Assembly: GCF_014199955.1 (NCBI RefSeq)
Contig: NZ_JACHOQ010000003.1
Location: forward strand, 434,001-498,000
DNA from: Brevundimonas aurantiaca
GTDB taxonomy: Bacteria > Pseudomonadota > Alphaproteobacteria > Caulobacterales > Caulobacteraceae
DNA: 64,000 nt
Reading direction: 5' to 3'
Shown here: in pieces, positions 1 to 8,795 of the stretch
How positions within the stretch are numbered: position 1 is the stretch's first letter
How the letters are laid out: each line of letters begins with the position of its first letter
Notes under the pieces: model-generated
Seen by the model: the letters and a program-made list of their open reading frames with translations, nothing else
Database searches by the model: none
What the model was told of the DNA's origin: nothing
Program-made: the position numbers and the translations under genes

Positions 1-1
1 C

Positions 2-946
2 GACAACGCCCAGCTGATGAACATCTGCCAGCGGATCGTCTCTCAGGTCGGTCGCCGCGTCGATGAATCCAGCCCCATCTGCGACGCCCGACTGCCCGAC
101 GGCTCGCGCGTCAACGTCATCGCTCCGCCCCTGGCGATCGACGGACCGACCCTGACGATCCGGAAGTTCAAGAAGGACAAGCTGACGATGAAGAATCTGG
201 TGGAGTACGCCTCCATCAGTCCCGAGGGGGCGCGCGTCCTCGGCGTCATCGGCGCTTCACGCTGCAATCTGGTCATCTCGGGCGGCACCGGCTCGGGCAA
301 GACGACGCTGCTGAACACCCTGACCGCCTTCATCGACCCGACCGAGCGGGTCATCACCTGCGAAGACGCCGCCGAACTGCAACTCCAGCAGCCGCACGTC
401 GTGCGGCTGGAGACCCGGCCCCCCAACCTGGAGGGCCAGGGCCAGATCACCATGCGGGACCTGGTCAAGAACTGTCTGCGGATGCGGCCCGAGCGGATCA
501 TCGTCGGCGAGGTGCGCGGGCCCGAGGCCTTCGACCTGCTCCAGGCCATGAACACCGGCCACGACGGCTCGATGGGCACGCTGCACGCCAACTCCCCGCG
601 CGAAGCCATCAGCCGGATGGAGTCGATGATCACCATGGGTGGCTACGGCCTGCCGTCCAGGACCATACGCGAGATGATCGTCGGCTCGGTCGACGTCATC
701 ATCCAGGCCGCCCGCCTGCGCGACGGCTCGCGCCGCATCACCCACATCACCGAGGTGGTGGGTCTGGAGGGCGACGTGATCGTGACCCAGGATCTGTTCG
801 TCTACGACATCACCGGCGAGGACGAGAACGGCAAGATCATCGGCCGCCACCGCTCCACCGGCATCGCCCGTCCCCGCTTCTGGGACCGCGCCCGCTACTA
901 TGGGCTGGAGCGCGAGCTGGCCGACGCCCTGGACGCGGCGGAGTAG
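2..946 (+). CDS. cpaF: CpaF/TadA pilus assembly ATPase (5' truncated)
   Basis: The 5' end is cut off by the window edge: the frame is already open at base 2. CpaF is the cytoplasmic hexameric ATPase that powers assembly of the Tad (Flp, type IVc) pilus. The roughly 314 visible residues hold the C-terminal motor domain. Seen are a Walker A motif GGTGSGKTT (about visible residue 95), the Walker B region RIIVGEVRG and the His box GTLHANSPREAI, which together mark the VirB11/GspE secretion ATPase class. tadB starts 4 bases after the stop and tadC follows, the normal 3' order of a cpa/tad locus. The upstream cpa genes and the flp pilin would lie left of the window. Confidence 0.95.
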   Translation, partial: DNAQLMNICQRIVSQVGRRVDESSPICDARLPDGSRVNVIAPPLAIDGPTLTIRKFKKDKLTMKNLVEYASISPEGARVLGVIGASRCNLVISGGTGSGKTTLLNTLTAFIDPTERVITCEDAAELQLQQPHVVRLETRPPNLEGQGQITMRDLVKNCLRMRPERIIVGEVRGPEAFDLLQAMNTGHDGSMGTLHANSPREAISRMESMITMGGYGLPSRTIREMIVGSVDVIIQAARLRDGSRRITHITEVVGLEGDVIVTQDLFVYDITGEDENGKIIGRHRSTGIARPRFWDRARYYGLERELADALDAAE

Positions 947-950
947 GGGC

Positions 951-1931
951 ATGCTGCCGATTCTCGCCGCTGTTCTGGCCTTCATCACCATCGGCGGCCT
1001 GGGCTGGGTCTTCGTCGGTGGAGACGATTCCTCGAGCCAGGCCCTGAAGCGGGCCAACAAGCTGGGCGAGACCAAGCGAAACGCCGCCACGGCGCGCAGG
1101 GCGGCGTCCGCGGCCAGTACGCCCGAGGCCCGCCGCAAACAGATCGCCGAACAGTTGAAAGAGGCCGATCGCCGCGAGCGCAAGGCCCGCGCCACCATGT
1201 CAGTGCGGCTGAAACAGGCGGGCCTGAGCATCGGCGTGCGGACCTTCTACATCGTCAGCGCCGTCGCCGGCGGGATCGCGGCCCTGCTGGGCCTGGTGTT
1301 CGGGCTGCACGTCATTCTGGCGCTCGGTCTGGGCGTGGGGGTGGCGCTGGGCCTGCCGCGCTGGATCGTCAGCTTCCTGGCCAAGGGCCGGATGAAGAAA
1401 TTCTCCCTGGAGTTCCCCAACGCCGTCGACGTCATCGTGCGGGGCATCAAGTCCGGCCTGCCGGTCCACGAGTGTTTCAAGATCATCGCCCGCGAAAGCC
1501 CGGCGCCCCTGGGGCCCGAGTTCAAGCTGCTGGTCGAGGGCCTGGGGGTCGGCATGACGCTGGAACAGGGGCTGGAGCGGATGTACGAGCGCATGCCGTC
1601 GCCGGAGCTGCGCTTCTTCACCATCGTCATCGCCATCCAGCAGAAGACCGGCGGCAATCTGGCCGAGGCCCTGGGCAATCTGTCGGCGGTTCTGCGCGCC
1701 CGCCGGATGATGGCCGAAAAGGTCAAGGCCATGTCGTCCGAAGCCCTGGCTTCGGCCGGGATCATCGGCTCCCTGCCGCCGGCCGTCATGGCCATGGTGA
1801 TGTTCACCAGTCCCGGCTACATGATGTCCCTGTTCACCGACATCCGCGGCAACGCCCTGTTGCTGCTGGCGGGGGTTCTGATGGGACTGGGCGTCTTCGT
1901 CATGAAGCGCATGATCTCGTTCAAGATCTGA
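951..1931 (+). CDS. tadB: Tad pilus inner-membrane platform protein TadB
   Basis: Inner-membrane platform protein of the Tad pilus that works with TadC and the CpaF motor. The ATG at 951 is chosen because a purine-rich stretch (GGAGTAGGGG) overlaps the cpaF stop just upstream, and it places a hydrophobic segment at residues 1-20. The 326 residues show that N-terminal membrane segment, a basic Ala/Arg-rich linker (30-90), two close membrane segments (about 96-140), a cytoplasmic T2SSF-type domain (about 165-265) and two C-terminal membrane segments (about 270-322). Length and topology are normal for TadB. It is translated in the cpaF-tadB-tadC operon, with only 9 bases before tadC. Confidence 0.93.
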   Translation: MLPILAAVLAFITIGGLGWVFVGGDDSSSQALKRANKLGETKRNAATARRAASAASTPEARRKQIAEQLKEADRRERKARATMSVRLKQAGLSIGVRTFYIVSAVAGGIAALLGLVFGLHVILALGLGVGVALGLPRWIVSFLAKGRMKKFSLEFPNAVDVIVRGIKSGLPVHECFKIIARESPAPLGPEFKLLVEGLGVGMTLEQGLERMYERMPSPELRFFTIVIAIQQKTGGNLAEALGNLSAVLRARRMMAEKVKAMSSEALASAGIIGSLPPAVMAMVMFTSPGYMMSLFTDIRGNALLLLAGVLMGLGVFVMKRMISFKI

Positions 1932-1940
1932 GGCGGGGAC

Positions 1941-2921
1941 ATGGACGGTTTCATTCGCTTCATCACCGACCCGCAAAACCTGCTCAGCATAGGGGTGGGG
2001 GTGCTGGTCTTCGCCACCGTCCTGACCCTGCTGTCTTCCATGACCCGGGGCGTTCAGCTGGACAAGCGGATGAAGGCGGTTTCGGAGCGCCGCGACGACC
2101 TGAAGCGTCGCTCACGCGCTGCGATCCAGTCGGGCCAGGGCGCGCTGCGCCACAGCGATGACGAGGGCTTCAAGAAGCTGCTCGTCGACCGGCTGAACCT
2201 GACCAAGCTGCTGGAAGACCCGAAGGTCGCCGACCAGATGGCCCAAGCCGGCTATCGCGGTCCGCGTCCCTTGACCACCTTCTACTTCTTCCGCTTCGCC
2301 TCGCCCTTCCTGTTCCTGGCGGTGGCGGTCTTCTATCTGTTCGTGCTCAAGATCGTCGACTGGCCGACGATGAACAAGATCAGCGCCTGTATGGGCGCCG
2401 TGGTCGCCGGCTTCTATGCGCCGAACCTCTATGTGAAGAACCGCATCGCCAAACGCCGGGCCTCGATCATGCTGGCCTTTCCCGACGCCCTGGACCTGCT
2501 GCTGATCTGCGTCGAGGCGGGCATGTCGATTGAGGCGGCCGTCAACAAGGTCAGCCAGGAGATCGGCTCCTCCTCGATCGAACTGGCCGAGGAACTGTCC
2601 CTGCTGTCGGCCGAGCTCAGCTATCTGCCGGACCGCCGCATGGCCTATGAGAACCTGGGCCGGCGCACCAACCATCCAGGCGTCAAGTCGGTGGCGGTCG
2701 CCATGACCCAGGCCGAGACCTACGGCACGCCCCTGTCCTCGGCCCTGCGCGTCATGGCCAAGGAGAACCGCGAACTGCGCCTGTCGGCGGCGGAGAAGAA
2801 GGCTGCGGCCCTGCCGGCCCAGCTGACGGTGCCGATGATCCTGTTCTTCCTGCCGGTCCTGTTCATCGTCATCCTGGGCCCGGCGATCCTGAACATCATG
2901 GACACCATGGCCAAGGGCTGA
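1941..2921 (+). CDS. tadC: Tad pilus inner-membrane platform protein TadC
   Basis: Second inner-membrane platform protein of the Tad pilus, and partner of TadB. It has 326 residues: an N-terminal membrane segment (about 12-34), a charged region, two membrane segments (about 113-165), a T2SSF domain in the middle (the stretch after ALDLLLICVEAGMSIEAAV) and a C-terminal membrane segment that ends ILNIMDTMAKG. It follows tadB by 9 bases with GGCGGGGAC before the ATG. It is the last gene of the operon, and the next gene is convergent 4 bases beyond its stop. Confidence 0.93.
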   Translation: MDGFIRFITDPQNLLSIGVGVLVFATVLTLLSSMTRGVQLDKRMKAVSERRDDLKRRSRAAIQSGQGALRHSDDEGFKKLLVDRLNLTKLLEDPKVADQMAQAGYRGPRPLTTFYFFRFASPFLFLAVAVFYLFVLKIVDWPTMNKISACMGAVVAGFYAPNLYVKNRIAKRRASIMLAFPDALDLLLICVEAGMSIEAAVNKVSQEIGSSSIELAEELSLLSAELSYLPDRRMAYENLGRRTNHPGVKSVAVAMTQAETYGTPLSSALRVMAKENRELRLSAAEKKAAALPAQLTVPMILFFLPVLFIVILGPAILNIMDTMAKG

Positions 2922-2925
2922 AGCG

Positions 2926-3357
2926 TCAGCCCTCTGCGGCGGCCTTCAATCCGTCGACGATGGCCTGGTGCGCCTCGCGCAGGGCGTTTCTGTGCTTGTC
3001 GTGAAACAGTTCGCCGCGCAGGCCCGCGAATTTGTGGCCAGACGAGACGATGCAGCGCCCCTTCTCCAGCTCCTCGATGTCGATGTAGCGCAGGGTGCGG
3101 AACAGAAAGCCCCGGTTCTCGGTCCAGACCAGCCGCACATAGGGCCGCCATTCCGCAACCCGGGCCGCCGCCCGCCGCTCGCCCTGGCCGGGAAAGGCCT
3201 CGGTGATCGTCAGCTGGCCGCCAAAGGCGATGGCGCCCTCCACATCGGTCTCGTGCGGATTCCAGCGGTTCCAGCCGGGCAGGTCCGAGACCAGCTCCCA
3301 GAGCCGGTCAGAGGTCGCCTGCACCCCGGCGCGTCGTTCGATCTTGGCGTCTTCCAT
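2926..3357 (-). CDS. SRPBCC (START/Bet v 1-like) domain protein
   Basis: A 143-residue soluble protein. The start MEDAKIERRAGV fits the SRPBCC family, whose N-terminal strand leads into a helix; the visible LWELVSDLPGWNRWNPH is a typical SRPBCC pattern. These proteins form a helix-grip pocket for hydrophobic ligands and the true ligand is not predictable. An in-frame extension upstream to 3717 overlaps the neighbouring ferredoxin-like gene in another frame and is not believed. The gene is convergent with tadC and probably co-oriented with the ferredoxin-like gene at 3399-3752. Confidence 0.8.
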   Translation of the reverse strand: MEDAKIERRAGVQATSDRLWELVSDLPGWNRWNPHETDVEGAIAFGGQLTITEAFPGQGERRAAARVAEWRPYVRLVWTENRGFLFRTLRYIDIEELEKGRCIVSSGHKFAGLRGELFHDKHRNALREAHQAIVDGLKAAAEG

Positions 3358-3398
3358 GGCGCCGATCTGACACGGCTGGACGGCGGAAGGAAGACGTC

Positions 3399-3752
3399 TC
3401 AGTCGGGAACGACCATCTTCAGCCGCCGCCCGTCGTCCAGCCCCAACCGCGTCTTGACCTCGAACAGGTCGGCGCCGGCCGGAATGATCAGCAGCTTCTT
3501 GGGCTGGGCCGTATTGACCGCGACCACGGCGCCCTTGGGACAGATGTCGAAACAGTCGGCGCTGGTGACGGTCAGCGCCCCCTTGCGCCCCTTCTTGCCC
3601 TTCTTCAGGTGCAGATATTTCCGCAGGGCCTTCTTCAGGGTCAGGTCCCCGTCCGGCCCGAAACCGCCGTCCAGCTTCTTGGAGCATTTGCGGCAGACCA
3701 GGACCACATCCTTCCACTCGGTCTTTGCGCTCTTGAACTCTTCGACGGCCAT
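3399..3752 (-). CDS. thioredoxin-like [2Fe-2S] ferredoxin family protein
   Basis: A small (117 aa) cytoplasmic protein with cysteines at about residues 20, 23, 67 and 71 (CRKC and CFDIC). The spacing and the sequence CPKGAVV resemble thioredoxin-fold (2Fe-2S) ferredoxin-like domains. A lysine-rich loop (LKKGKKGRKG) lies between the two cysteine pairs. The start MAVEEF is preferred over an ATG 11 codons upstream because it begins right at the conserved domain. No partner reductase is next to it, so its electron-transfer partner is unknown. Confidence 0.7.
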   Translation of the reverse strand: MAVEEFKSAKTEWKDVVLVCRKCSKKLDGGFGPDGDLTLKKALRKYLHLKKGKKGRKGALTVTSADCFDICPKGAVVAVNTAQPKKLLIIPAGADLFEVKTRLGLDDGRRLKMVVPD

Positions 3753-3802
3753 GATTCGAGTGTCGCCGAGCGATGGTCGTTGCACAAGCGGAATGGGTTC
3801 GT

Positions 3803-3941
3803 CGTCTCCTCCCCGCCTAGCGGGGAGGTGGCGCGGCGCTTCTTCAGCGCCGTGACGGAGGGGCTGCTGACCCGGACTCGGTGCGGCGGACAGGCCCCTC
3901 CACCGCTTCGCGATCCCTCCCCGCAGAGCGGGGAGGAGACG
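3803..3941. repeat. intergenic palindromic repeat element
   Basis: A 14-base sequence CGTCTCCTCCCCGC at 3803-3816 is repeated exactly as its reverse complement GCGGGGAGGAGACG at 3928-3941. Between them are further pairable blocks: the CCCCGC/GCGGGG hairpin near 3811-3825 and GGAGGGGC against GCCCCTCC in the interior. The arrangement is that of a dispersed extragenic palindrome lying between two leftward genes. It could act as a transcription or mRNA-stability element for the ferredoxin-like gene or for dapE. Confidence 0.7.
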
Positions 3942-3948
3942 GATATGA

Positions 3949-5136
3949 CTACAACCGCTCGAACACCGTCTCGATCACCCGGCGATAGACGGCCGTCAGC
4001 GCCTCCAGCTCCGCTGTCGGCACCCGTTCGTCGATCTGGTGCATGGTCTGGCCGACCAGGCCTAGCTCCAGCACCGGGCACAGGGCGCGGATGAAGCGGG
4101 CGTCGGAGGTGCCGCCGGTGGTCGAGGCTTCGGGGCGGCGGCCCAGCTCGGCCTCGACGGCGTCCTGCACGGCGCTGACGAAGGCGCCGGGTTCGGTCAG
4201 GAAGGCCTCGCCGGAACACAGGTGGTCCAGGGTGATCTGCAGCCCGGTCTCGGCCTGGATGGCCCCGGCCTCGCGGTTCAGCCATTCGATCAGAGCATCG
4301 CCCGTATGGCGGGGGTTGAAGCGGATGTTCAGCCGCGCCTTCGCCTCGGCCGGGATGATGTTGGTCGCCGGATTGCCGATGTCGATCGTGGTGATCTCCA
4401 GGTTCGACGGCGGGAAACCCTCATACCCCTGATCCAGCACATGGTCGTTCAGCCGGCTCATCAGCCGGGCGATCACCGGGGCCGGATTGGCCGCCCGTTC
4501 CGGATAGGCGACGTGGCCCTGTTTGCCCGTCACCGTGATCCAGCTGTTCAGCGAGCCGCGCCGTCCGACCTTGATCATGTCGCCCAGGTGCTGCGACGAC
4601 GAGGGTTCGCCGACCACGCAGGCGTCGATCACCTCGCCCTCGGCCGCCAGGGTCTCGACCACCCGTTTGGTGCCGTGCAGCGCCGGGCCTTCCTCGTCTC
4701 CGGTGATCAGGAAGGAGAGGGAGCCCTTGGGTTCGCCTTCGGCCAGGACCTGCGACACGGCGGCGACCCAGGCGGCGATCCCGCCCTTCATGTCCACCGC
4801 GCCCCGGCCGTACAGCAGACCGTCCCTGACCTCGGCGTTGAAGGGCTGGGCCGACCACTGATCGGACGGACCGGTCGGCACCACGTCCGTATGGCCGGCG
4901 AAGCACAGGTTGGGCGAGGCGGTTCCGCGCCGGGCGTACAGGTTCTCGATCCGCGCATGGACCCCTTCGCCCCCCGGTCCCTCGAAGGCCAGGCGCCGGC
5001 AGTGGAAGCCCAGGGCCGTCAGATGGCGTTCCAGCACGTCCATGGCCCCCTCGTCGGCGGGGGTGACGGATGGAATACGGATCAGGTCGCGGGTCAGTTC
5101 GACAGGATCGATCACAGGAGTTGATGCGCGGCTCAT
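3949..5136 (-). CDS. dapE: succinyl-diaminopimelate desuccinylase
   Basis: DapE hydrolyses N-succinyl-LL-2,6-diaminopimelate to LL-diaminopimelate and succinate in the lysine and peptidoglycan precursor pathway. It is a two-zinc M20 peptidase-family enzyme. The 395-residue product shows AGHTDVVPTG, DMKGGIAAW, GDEEGPALHGTK and the C-terminal GQTMHQIDERV, in the family order and with the metal ligands present. The start MSRASTPVIDP is chosen because it gives the usual DapE length; the longer open frame upstream runs into the divergent cupin gene. Only about 40 bases separate the two divergent genes, so the promoters must lie close together. Confidence 0.93.
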   Translation of the reverse strand: MSRASTPVIDPVELTRDLIRIPSVTPADEGAMDVLERHLTALGFHCRRLAFEGPGGEGVHARIENLYARRGTASPNLCFAGHTDVVPTGPSDQWSAQPFNAEVRDGLLYGRGAVDMKGGIAAWVAAVSQVLAEGEPKGSLSFLITGDEEGPALHGTKRVVETLAAEGEVIDACVVGEPSSSQHLGDMIKVGRRGSLNSWITVTGKQGHVAYPERAANPAPVIARLMSRLNDHVLDQGYEGFPPSNLEITTIDIGNPATNIIPAEAKARLNIRFNPRHTGDALIEWLNREAGAIQAETGLQITLDHLCSGEAFLTEPGAFVSAVQDAVEAELGRRPEASTTGGTSDARFIRALCPVLELGLVGQTMHQIDERVPTAELEALTAVYRRVIETVFERL

Positions 5137-5178
5137 GCGCCTATGCTTTAGGGACATCGCGCAACGGGGAGAAGGCCC

Positions 5179-5655
5179 ATGCCCAAGATCGACATCGACA
5201 GCGCGCCCAGAGGCGACGGCACGACCTATCCGGACGCGTTCGCCGGCCCCTGTCTGTCGCGCCGCCGCTGGAAGCTGGGTGATGCGGCGGGCCTGACCCA
5301 GTTCGGCGTCAACCTGCTGCGCCTGCCCGACGGCGCCTGGTCCAGCCAGCGCCACTGGCACGAGGCCGAAGACGAGTTCGTGATGGTGGTCGAGGGCGAG
5401 GTCGTCCTGATCGAGGACGACGGCGAGACCGTGCTGGGCGCCGGCGACTGCGCCGGCTTCAAGGCCGGCGTTCCCAACGGCCACCGGATCGAGAACCGAT
5501 CCGGCCGTGACGCGGTTCTGCTCGAGGTCGGCACGCGCAGCCCGACCGTCACCCCTTGCGACTACCCCGACATCGACATGGTCCTGCCCGCGGGCGCGGA
5601 CCGCTATTTCCACCGCGACGGTTCGCCCTATCCGAAGTTCCCCAGACGCACGTGA
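5179..5655 (+). CDS. cupin domain protein
   Basis: A 158-residue protein with a single cupin_2 barrel. RHWHEAEDEF gives the histidine pair and glutamate of motif 1, and the GAGDCAGF...NGHRIEN stretch gives motif 2. GGAGAAGG precedes the ATG by about 8 bases. Proteins of this kind bind a metal and small ligands; the exact role cannot be told. Its TGA overlaps the GTG of the downstream MFS transporter (GTGA), so the two are probably translationally coupled. Confidence 0.8.
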   Translation: MPKIDIDSAPRGDGTTYPDAFAGPCLSRRRWKLGDAAGLTQFGVNLLRLPDGAWSSQRHWHEAEDEFVMVVEGEVVLIEDDGETVLGAGDCAGFKAGVPNGHRIENRSGRDAVLLEVGTRSPTVTPCDYPDIDMVLPAGADRYFHRDGSPYPKFPRRT

Positions 5656-6944
5656 GCACCGAAACCCTCGACACCGCCCCCGCCGCCCCGCCGGTTCCGC
5701 CGCCTCCGCCCGAGGGCCCCGACAGTCCCTGGGGCATCCGCGATTTCCGCCTTCTGTGGTTCGGGCGCGTGGTCGCGGTTCTGGCCATCCAGATCCAGTC
5801 CTCGGCCCTGTTGTGGCAGGTCTATGAGATCGCCCGGCGCGATCATCCGATCGAACAGGCCAGTCTCTATCTGGGCCTGGTCGGCCTGTGTCAGTTCCTG
5901 CCGCTTCTGGCCTTCACCCTGCCGGCCGGGGCCATGGCCGACCGGCGCGACCGGAAACGCACCGTCTGGATTTCCATCCTGGTCGAGGCGGCCTGCGCCG
6001 GCTCCTTCCTGGCCATGGCCCTGCACGGAAACCCGCCCCTGTGGGGGCTGCTGGCGGTCGCGGCCCTGTTCGGCGCGGCGCGGGCGTTTCTGGCGCCGGC
6101 CAGCCAGGCCTTCCTGCCGATGGTGGTGGGCCGCAAGGCCCTGCCGCCCGCCATCGCGGCCCAGTCCATCGCCTTCCAGACCGGGGCCATCGCCGGTCCG
6201 GCCCTGGGCGGGGTGATCGTGGGCGTCAATGTGCCCCTGGCCTATGCGGTGTCGCTGGGCATGTTCCTCTTGGCCGTCGCCGCCTTCATTCTGATCCGCA
6301 CCAGCGGCAAGCCGGCGCCCCAGGCCAATCCCCTGTCGCCGATCGACTCGGTCAAGGAGGGGCTGGCCTATGTGTGGAAGACCAAGATCGTGCTCGGCGC
6401 CATTTCGCTGGACCTGGTCGTGGTCCTGCTGGCGGGGGTGGCGCTTCTGACGCCGATCTTCGCCCGCGACATCCTTCATGTCGGACCCCAGGGCTTCGGC
6501 CTGCTGCGCGCGGCCTTCGGCGTCGGGGCCATGGGCATGGCCATCTATCTGAGCCGTTTCCCGATCCGGCGGAACGGCGGGCGCTGGATGTTCTCGGCCG
6601 TGGCGGTGTTCGGCCTGTGCACCCTGACCTTCGGCCTGTCCAAGATCGTCTGGCTGTCCGGCCTGGCCCTGCTGATCGGCGGGGCGGCGGACATGATCAG
6701 CGTCAATGTGCGCCAGACCCTGATCCAGCTGGCCACGCCCGACCATATGCGCGGCCGGGTCTCGTCGGTCTCCATGCTGTTCATAGGCGCCTCGAACGAA
6801 CTGGGCGAGGCCTATTCCGGCGTCATGGTGCGAATGCTGGGCGCGGTCGGGGCGGCGGTGTTCGGCGGGCTCGGGGCCCTGGCGGCCACGGGCGCCTGGT
6901 CGGCGATGTTCCCGGGGCTGCGGAAGGCGGATCGGCTGACGTGA
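5652..6944 (+). CDS. MFS transporter (MFS_3, EntS-like)
   Basis: A 430-residue major facilitator with a proline-rich N-terminus (PPVPPPPPEGP) before the first membrane segment and about 12 predicted hydrophobic segments. The motif ADRRDRKRTVW after TM2 is the MFS cytoplasmic loop 2-3 signature, and DHMRGRVSSVS is the equivalent loop in the second half. The overall pattern matches the enterobactin-exporter EntS/MFS_3 group; the substrate is unknown. The GTG at 5652 is chosen over an upstream ATG because it overlaps the cupin stop by 4 bases and gives the expected N-terminus. Confidence 0.85.
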   Translation: MSTETLDTAPAAPPVPPPPPEGPDSPWGIRDFRLLWFGRVVAVLAIQIQSSALLWQVYEIARRDHPIEQASLYLGLVGLCQFLPLLAFTLPAGAMADRRDRKRTVWISILVEAACAGSFLAMALHGNPPLWGLLAVAALFGAARAFLAPASQAFLPMVVGRKALPPAIAAQSIAFQTGAIAGPALGGVIVGVNVPLAYAVSLGMFLLAVAAFILIRTSGKPAPQANPLSPIDSVKEGLAYVWKTKIVLGAISLDLVVVLLAGVALLTPIFARDILHVGPQGFGLLRAAFGVGAMGMAIYLSRFPIRRNGGRWMFSAVAVFGLCTLTFGLSKIVWLSGLALLIGGAADMISVNVRQTLIQLATPDHMRGRVSSVSMLFIGASNELGEAYSGVMVRMLGAVGAAVFGGLGALAATGAWSAMFPGLRKADRLT

Positions 6945-6947
6945 GGG

Positions 6948-7027
6948 GTTAGTGGCGAGTGACGAGTGACGAGTGGCGAGAGAGGCGGGGAGGGCTCGCC
7001 ACTCGCCACTCACCACTGGCCACTCCC
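6948..7027. repeat. inverted repeat built of GAGTGGC-type heptamers
   Basis: The gap between the MFS gene and dcd consists of two arms. The left arm (6948-6980) holds imperfect heptamers such as GTGGCGAGTGACGAG. The right arm (6995-7027) is largely its reverse complement. GAGTGGCGAG (6971-6980) and CTCGCCACTC (6995-7004) pair perfectly over 10 bases. The right arm is nearly identical (about 32 of 36 bases) to the block at 9602-9634, so this is a copy of a dispersed element. It may act as a terminator between two convergent genes. Confidence 0.75.
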
Positions 7028-7031
7028 TTAA

Positions 7032-8057
7032 TCACCACCCCCTGAAATGCTTCGACAGCTTCAGGCCCTGGTTTTGATAGTGGCTGCCGCTCTCGCCATA
7101 CAGGCGCACAGGGCGCTCCGTCAGGGGTTCATAGACCAGGCGGGCGACGATCTGGCCGTGCTCGAGCAGGAAGGGCGTGTCGTGGGTGCGGACCTCCAGC
7201 ACCCCCTTGGAGCCGGCGCCGTGCGCCTCATCCGTGCCGAAGCCAGGGTCGAAGAAGCCGGCGTAGTGGACGCGGAACTCGCCTACCGACGGGTCGATGG
7301 GGGTCATTTCGGCGGCCTGATCGACCGGAATTTCGACGTCGTCGGACGAGGCCAGGATGTAGAACTCGCCCGGATCCAGCAGCAGTTCGCCGCGACGCAG
7401 GGTCAGCGGCTCCCAGAAGTCGCGCGGGTCGTGGCCGTCGATATGGTCCAGATCCACCACCCCGGCGTGGCGGCGCCCGCGGAAGCCGACGATGTCGCCG
7501 CCCTGCAGATCGACGCCGACCGAGCGGGTCTCCAGCTTGGGCGGATCGCCGGCCTTCAGCCTGAGTTGGTTCAGCCGGGTGCCGGGTCGCACCAGGATGG
7601 AGAAGGTCTGGGGCGCGACCTCCATATAGAGGGGGCCGTCATAGCCCTCGGCCACATCGTCGAAACTGGCGCCCTGGTCGGTCAGCAGGCGCACGAAGAC
7701 GTCCACCCGGCCGGTCGAGGACTTGGGATTGGCCCGGGCGATCAGCCCCTTGGGCAGGTTCAGCCGCTCCTGAAGGCGCACGATGTAGACGCAGCCCTTT
7801 TCCAGCACGACGCCGGCGTCGGTGATCTCGATCCGGTGCATGGCCACGTCGGCGATCCGTTCCTCGACCTTGCGCCGGCCGGGCAGGAAGGAGGCGCGCA
7901 CGCGCCAGGCCTGGTCCGAAAGTCGCAGATCCAGGCTGGCGGGCTGAACCTGGTCATGATCGAAGGGGGTGTCGGACGTGATGGCGCCGGCGGCGATCAG
8001 GGTCTCGATGGACTGGGCGGGCAGGATGCCGGGACGGGGCGCTTGGAAGGCGTTCAT
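7032..8057 (-). CDS. dcd: 2'-deoxycytidine 5'-triphosphate deaminase (two-domain type)
   Basis: Dcd deaminates dCTP to dUTP, feeding dTMP synthesis. The 341-residue length fits the long two-domain form found in alphaproteobacteria rather than the ~190 aa E. coli enzyme. ARANPKSSTGRVDVFVRL in the first half contains the conserved Ser/Arg active-site segment, and the second trimerisation/dUTPase-like half repeats it with FEPL/VHYAGFFDPGFG. The start MNAFQAPRPGILP is typical, and an in-frame extension to 8333 is unlikely because it overlaps apaG. The dcd and apaG genes are divergent, with about 80 bases between starts. Confidence 0.92.
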   Translation of the reverse strand: MNAFQAPRPGILPAQSIETLIAAGAITSDTPFDHDQVQPASLDLRLSDQAWRVRASFLPGRRKVEERIADVAMHRIEITDAGVVLEKGCVYIVRLQERLNLPKGLIARANPKSSTGRVDVFVRLLTDQGASFDDVAEGYDGPLYMEVAPQTFSILVRPGTRLNQLRLKAGDPPKLETRSVGVDLQGGDIVGFRGRRHAGVVDLDHIDGHDPRDFWEPLTLRRGELLLDPGEFYILASSDDVEIPVDQAAEMTPIDPSVGEFRVHYAGFFDPGFGTDEAHGAGSKGVLEVRTHDTPFLLEHGQIVARLVYEPLTERPVRLYGESGSHYQNQGLKLSKHFRGW

Positions 8058-8138
8058 GGCGTCAGTCTCACACGGTTTTCGCGACCTGTCGCCAAGTCGC
8101 GCTTGCGGCCCGCGCGCGGCGGGGCGAGCATATAGCCC

Positions 8139-8546
8139 ATGCACGATGGTCCTGCCTATACCGCCGAAACGAACGGCATACTGATCCGGGTCCGGCCCTC
8201 CTATCTGGCGGGCCAGTCGGACCCGGACGAGGGTCGCTGGGTCTGGGCCTATCAGGTCGAGATCGTGAACCTGAGCGGGACGACGGTCCAGCTGATGGCC
8301 CGCCGCTGGACCATCACCGACGGCCACGGCCATGTCGAGGAGGTGCGCGGGCCGGGCGTGGTGGGCGAACAGCCGGTCATTGAGCCGGGCGGCAGCTATG
8401 CCTACGCCTCGGGTTGTCCCCTGCCGACCGACAGCGGGTCCATGGTCGGGGCCTATTATATGACCGACGCCGAGGGGCGCAGTTTCGAGGTCGAGATCCC
8501 GGCCTTCTCGCTGGATACACCCGGTGCAAGACGGGTGTTGAACTGA
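8139..8546 (+). CDS. apaG: ApaG (DUF525) family protein
   Basis: A 135-residue ApaG protein, a small fibronectin-III-like beta fold historically linked to Co2+/Mg2+ tolerance and Ap4A metabolism. Seen are [20 protein letters not shown], the [18 protein letters not shown] segment with its GxGVVGxQP signature, and [10 protein letters not shown] near the end. It is probably monocistronic, since the downstream gap holds palindromes and the next gene, gcrA, faces it. Confidence 0.92.
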   Translation: MHDGPAYTAETNGILIRVRPSYLAGQSDPDEGRWVWAYQVEIVNLSGTTVQLMARRWTITDGHGHVEEVRGPGVVGEQPVIEPGGSYAYASGCPLPTDSGSMVGAYYMTDAEGRSFEVEIPAFSLDTPGARRVLN

Positions 8547-8558
8547 GCGAAAGCGGAT

Positions 8559-8758
8559 GGGGCTGCGTCAACCCGGATGAACCGCAGCCCCGCCCCCTAA
8601 AGTCTCGCCGGCCGCTTGCGCGACCGGCGAGGGGGAGGTCGGCTCCATAAGGAGCATCTGTGACGCGGGCATGACCCGCTTCATTTTAGTGCGCTATGTT
8701 CGCGACGCGGTCGCTCAGGACTTGAGCGCAGAGCGCCGCTGCCGCGCGGCGCTCAAGT
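8559..8758. terminator. cluster of three hairpins between apaG and gcrA
   Basis: The 249-base gap between two convergent genes contains three perfect stems. GGGGCTGCG (8559-8567) pairs with CGCAGCCCC (8583-8591). CTCGCCGG (8604-8611) pairs with CCGGCGAG (8624-8631). ACTTGAGCGC (8720-8729) pairs with GCGCTCAAGT (8749-8758). None has a clear T-run, so intrinsic termination is plausible but unproven. The last stem is the best candidate for the 3' end of gcrA mRNA. Confidence 0.5.
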
Positions 8759-8795
8759 AGCGCGAAGCGCGGTAGCGCCTCCAAACATGTCGCCC

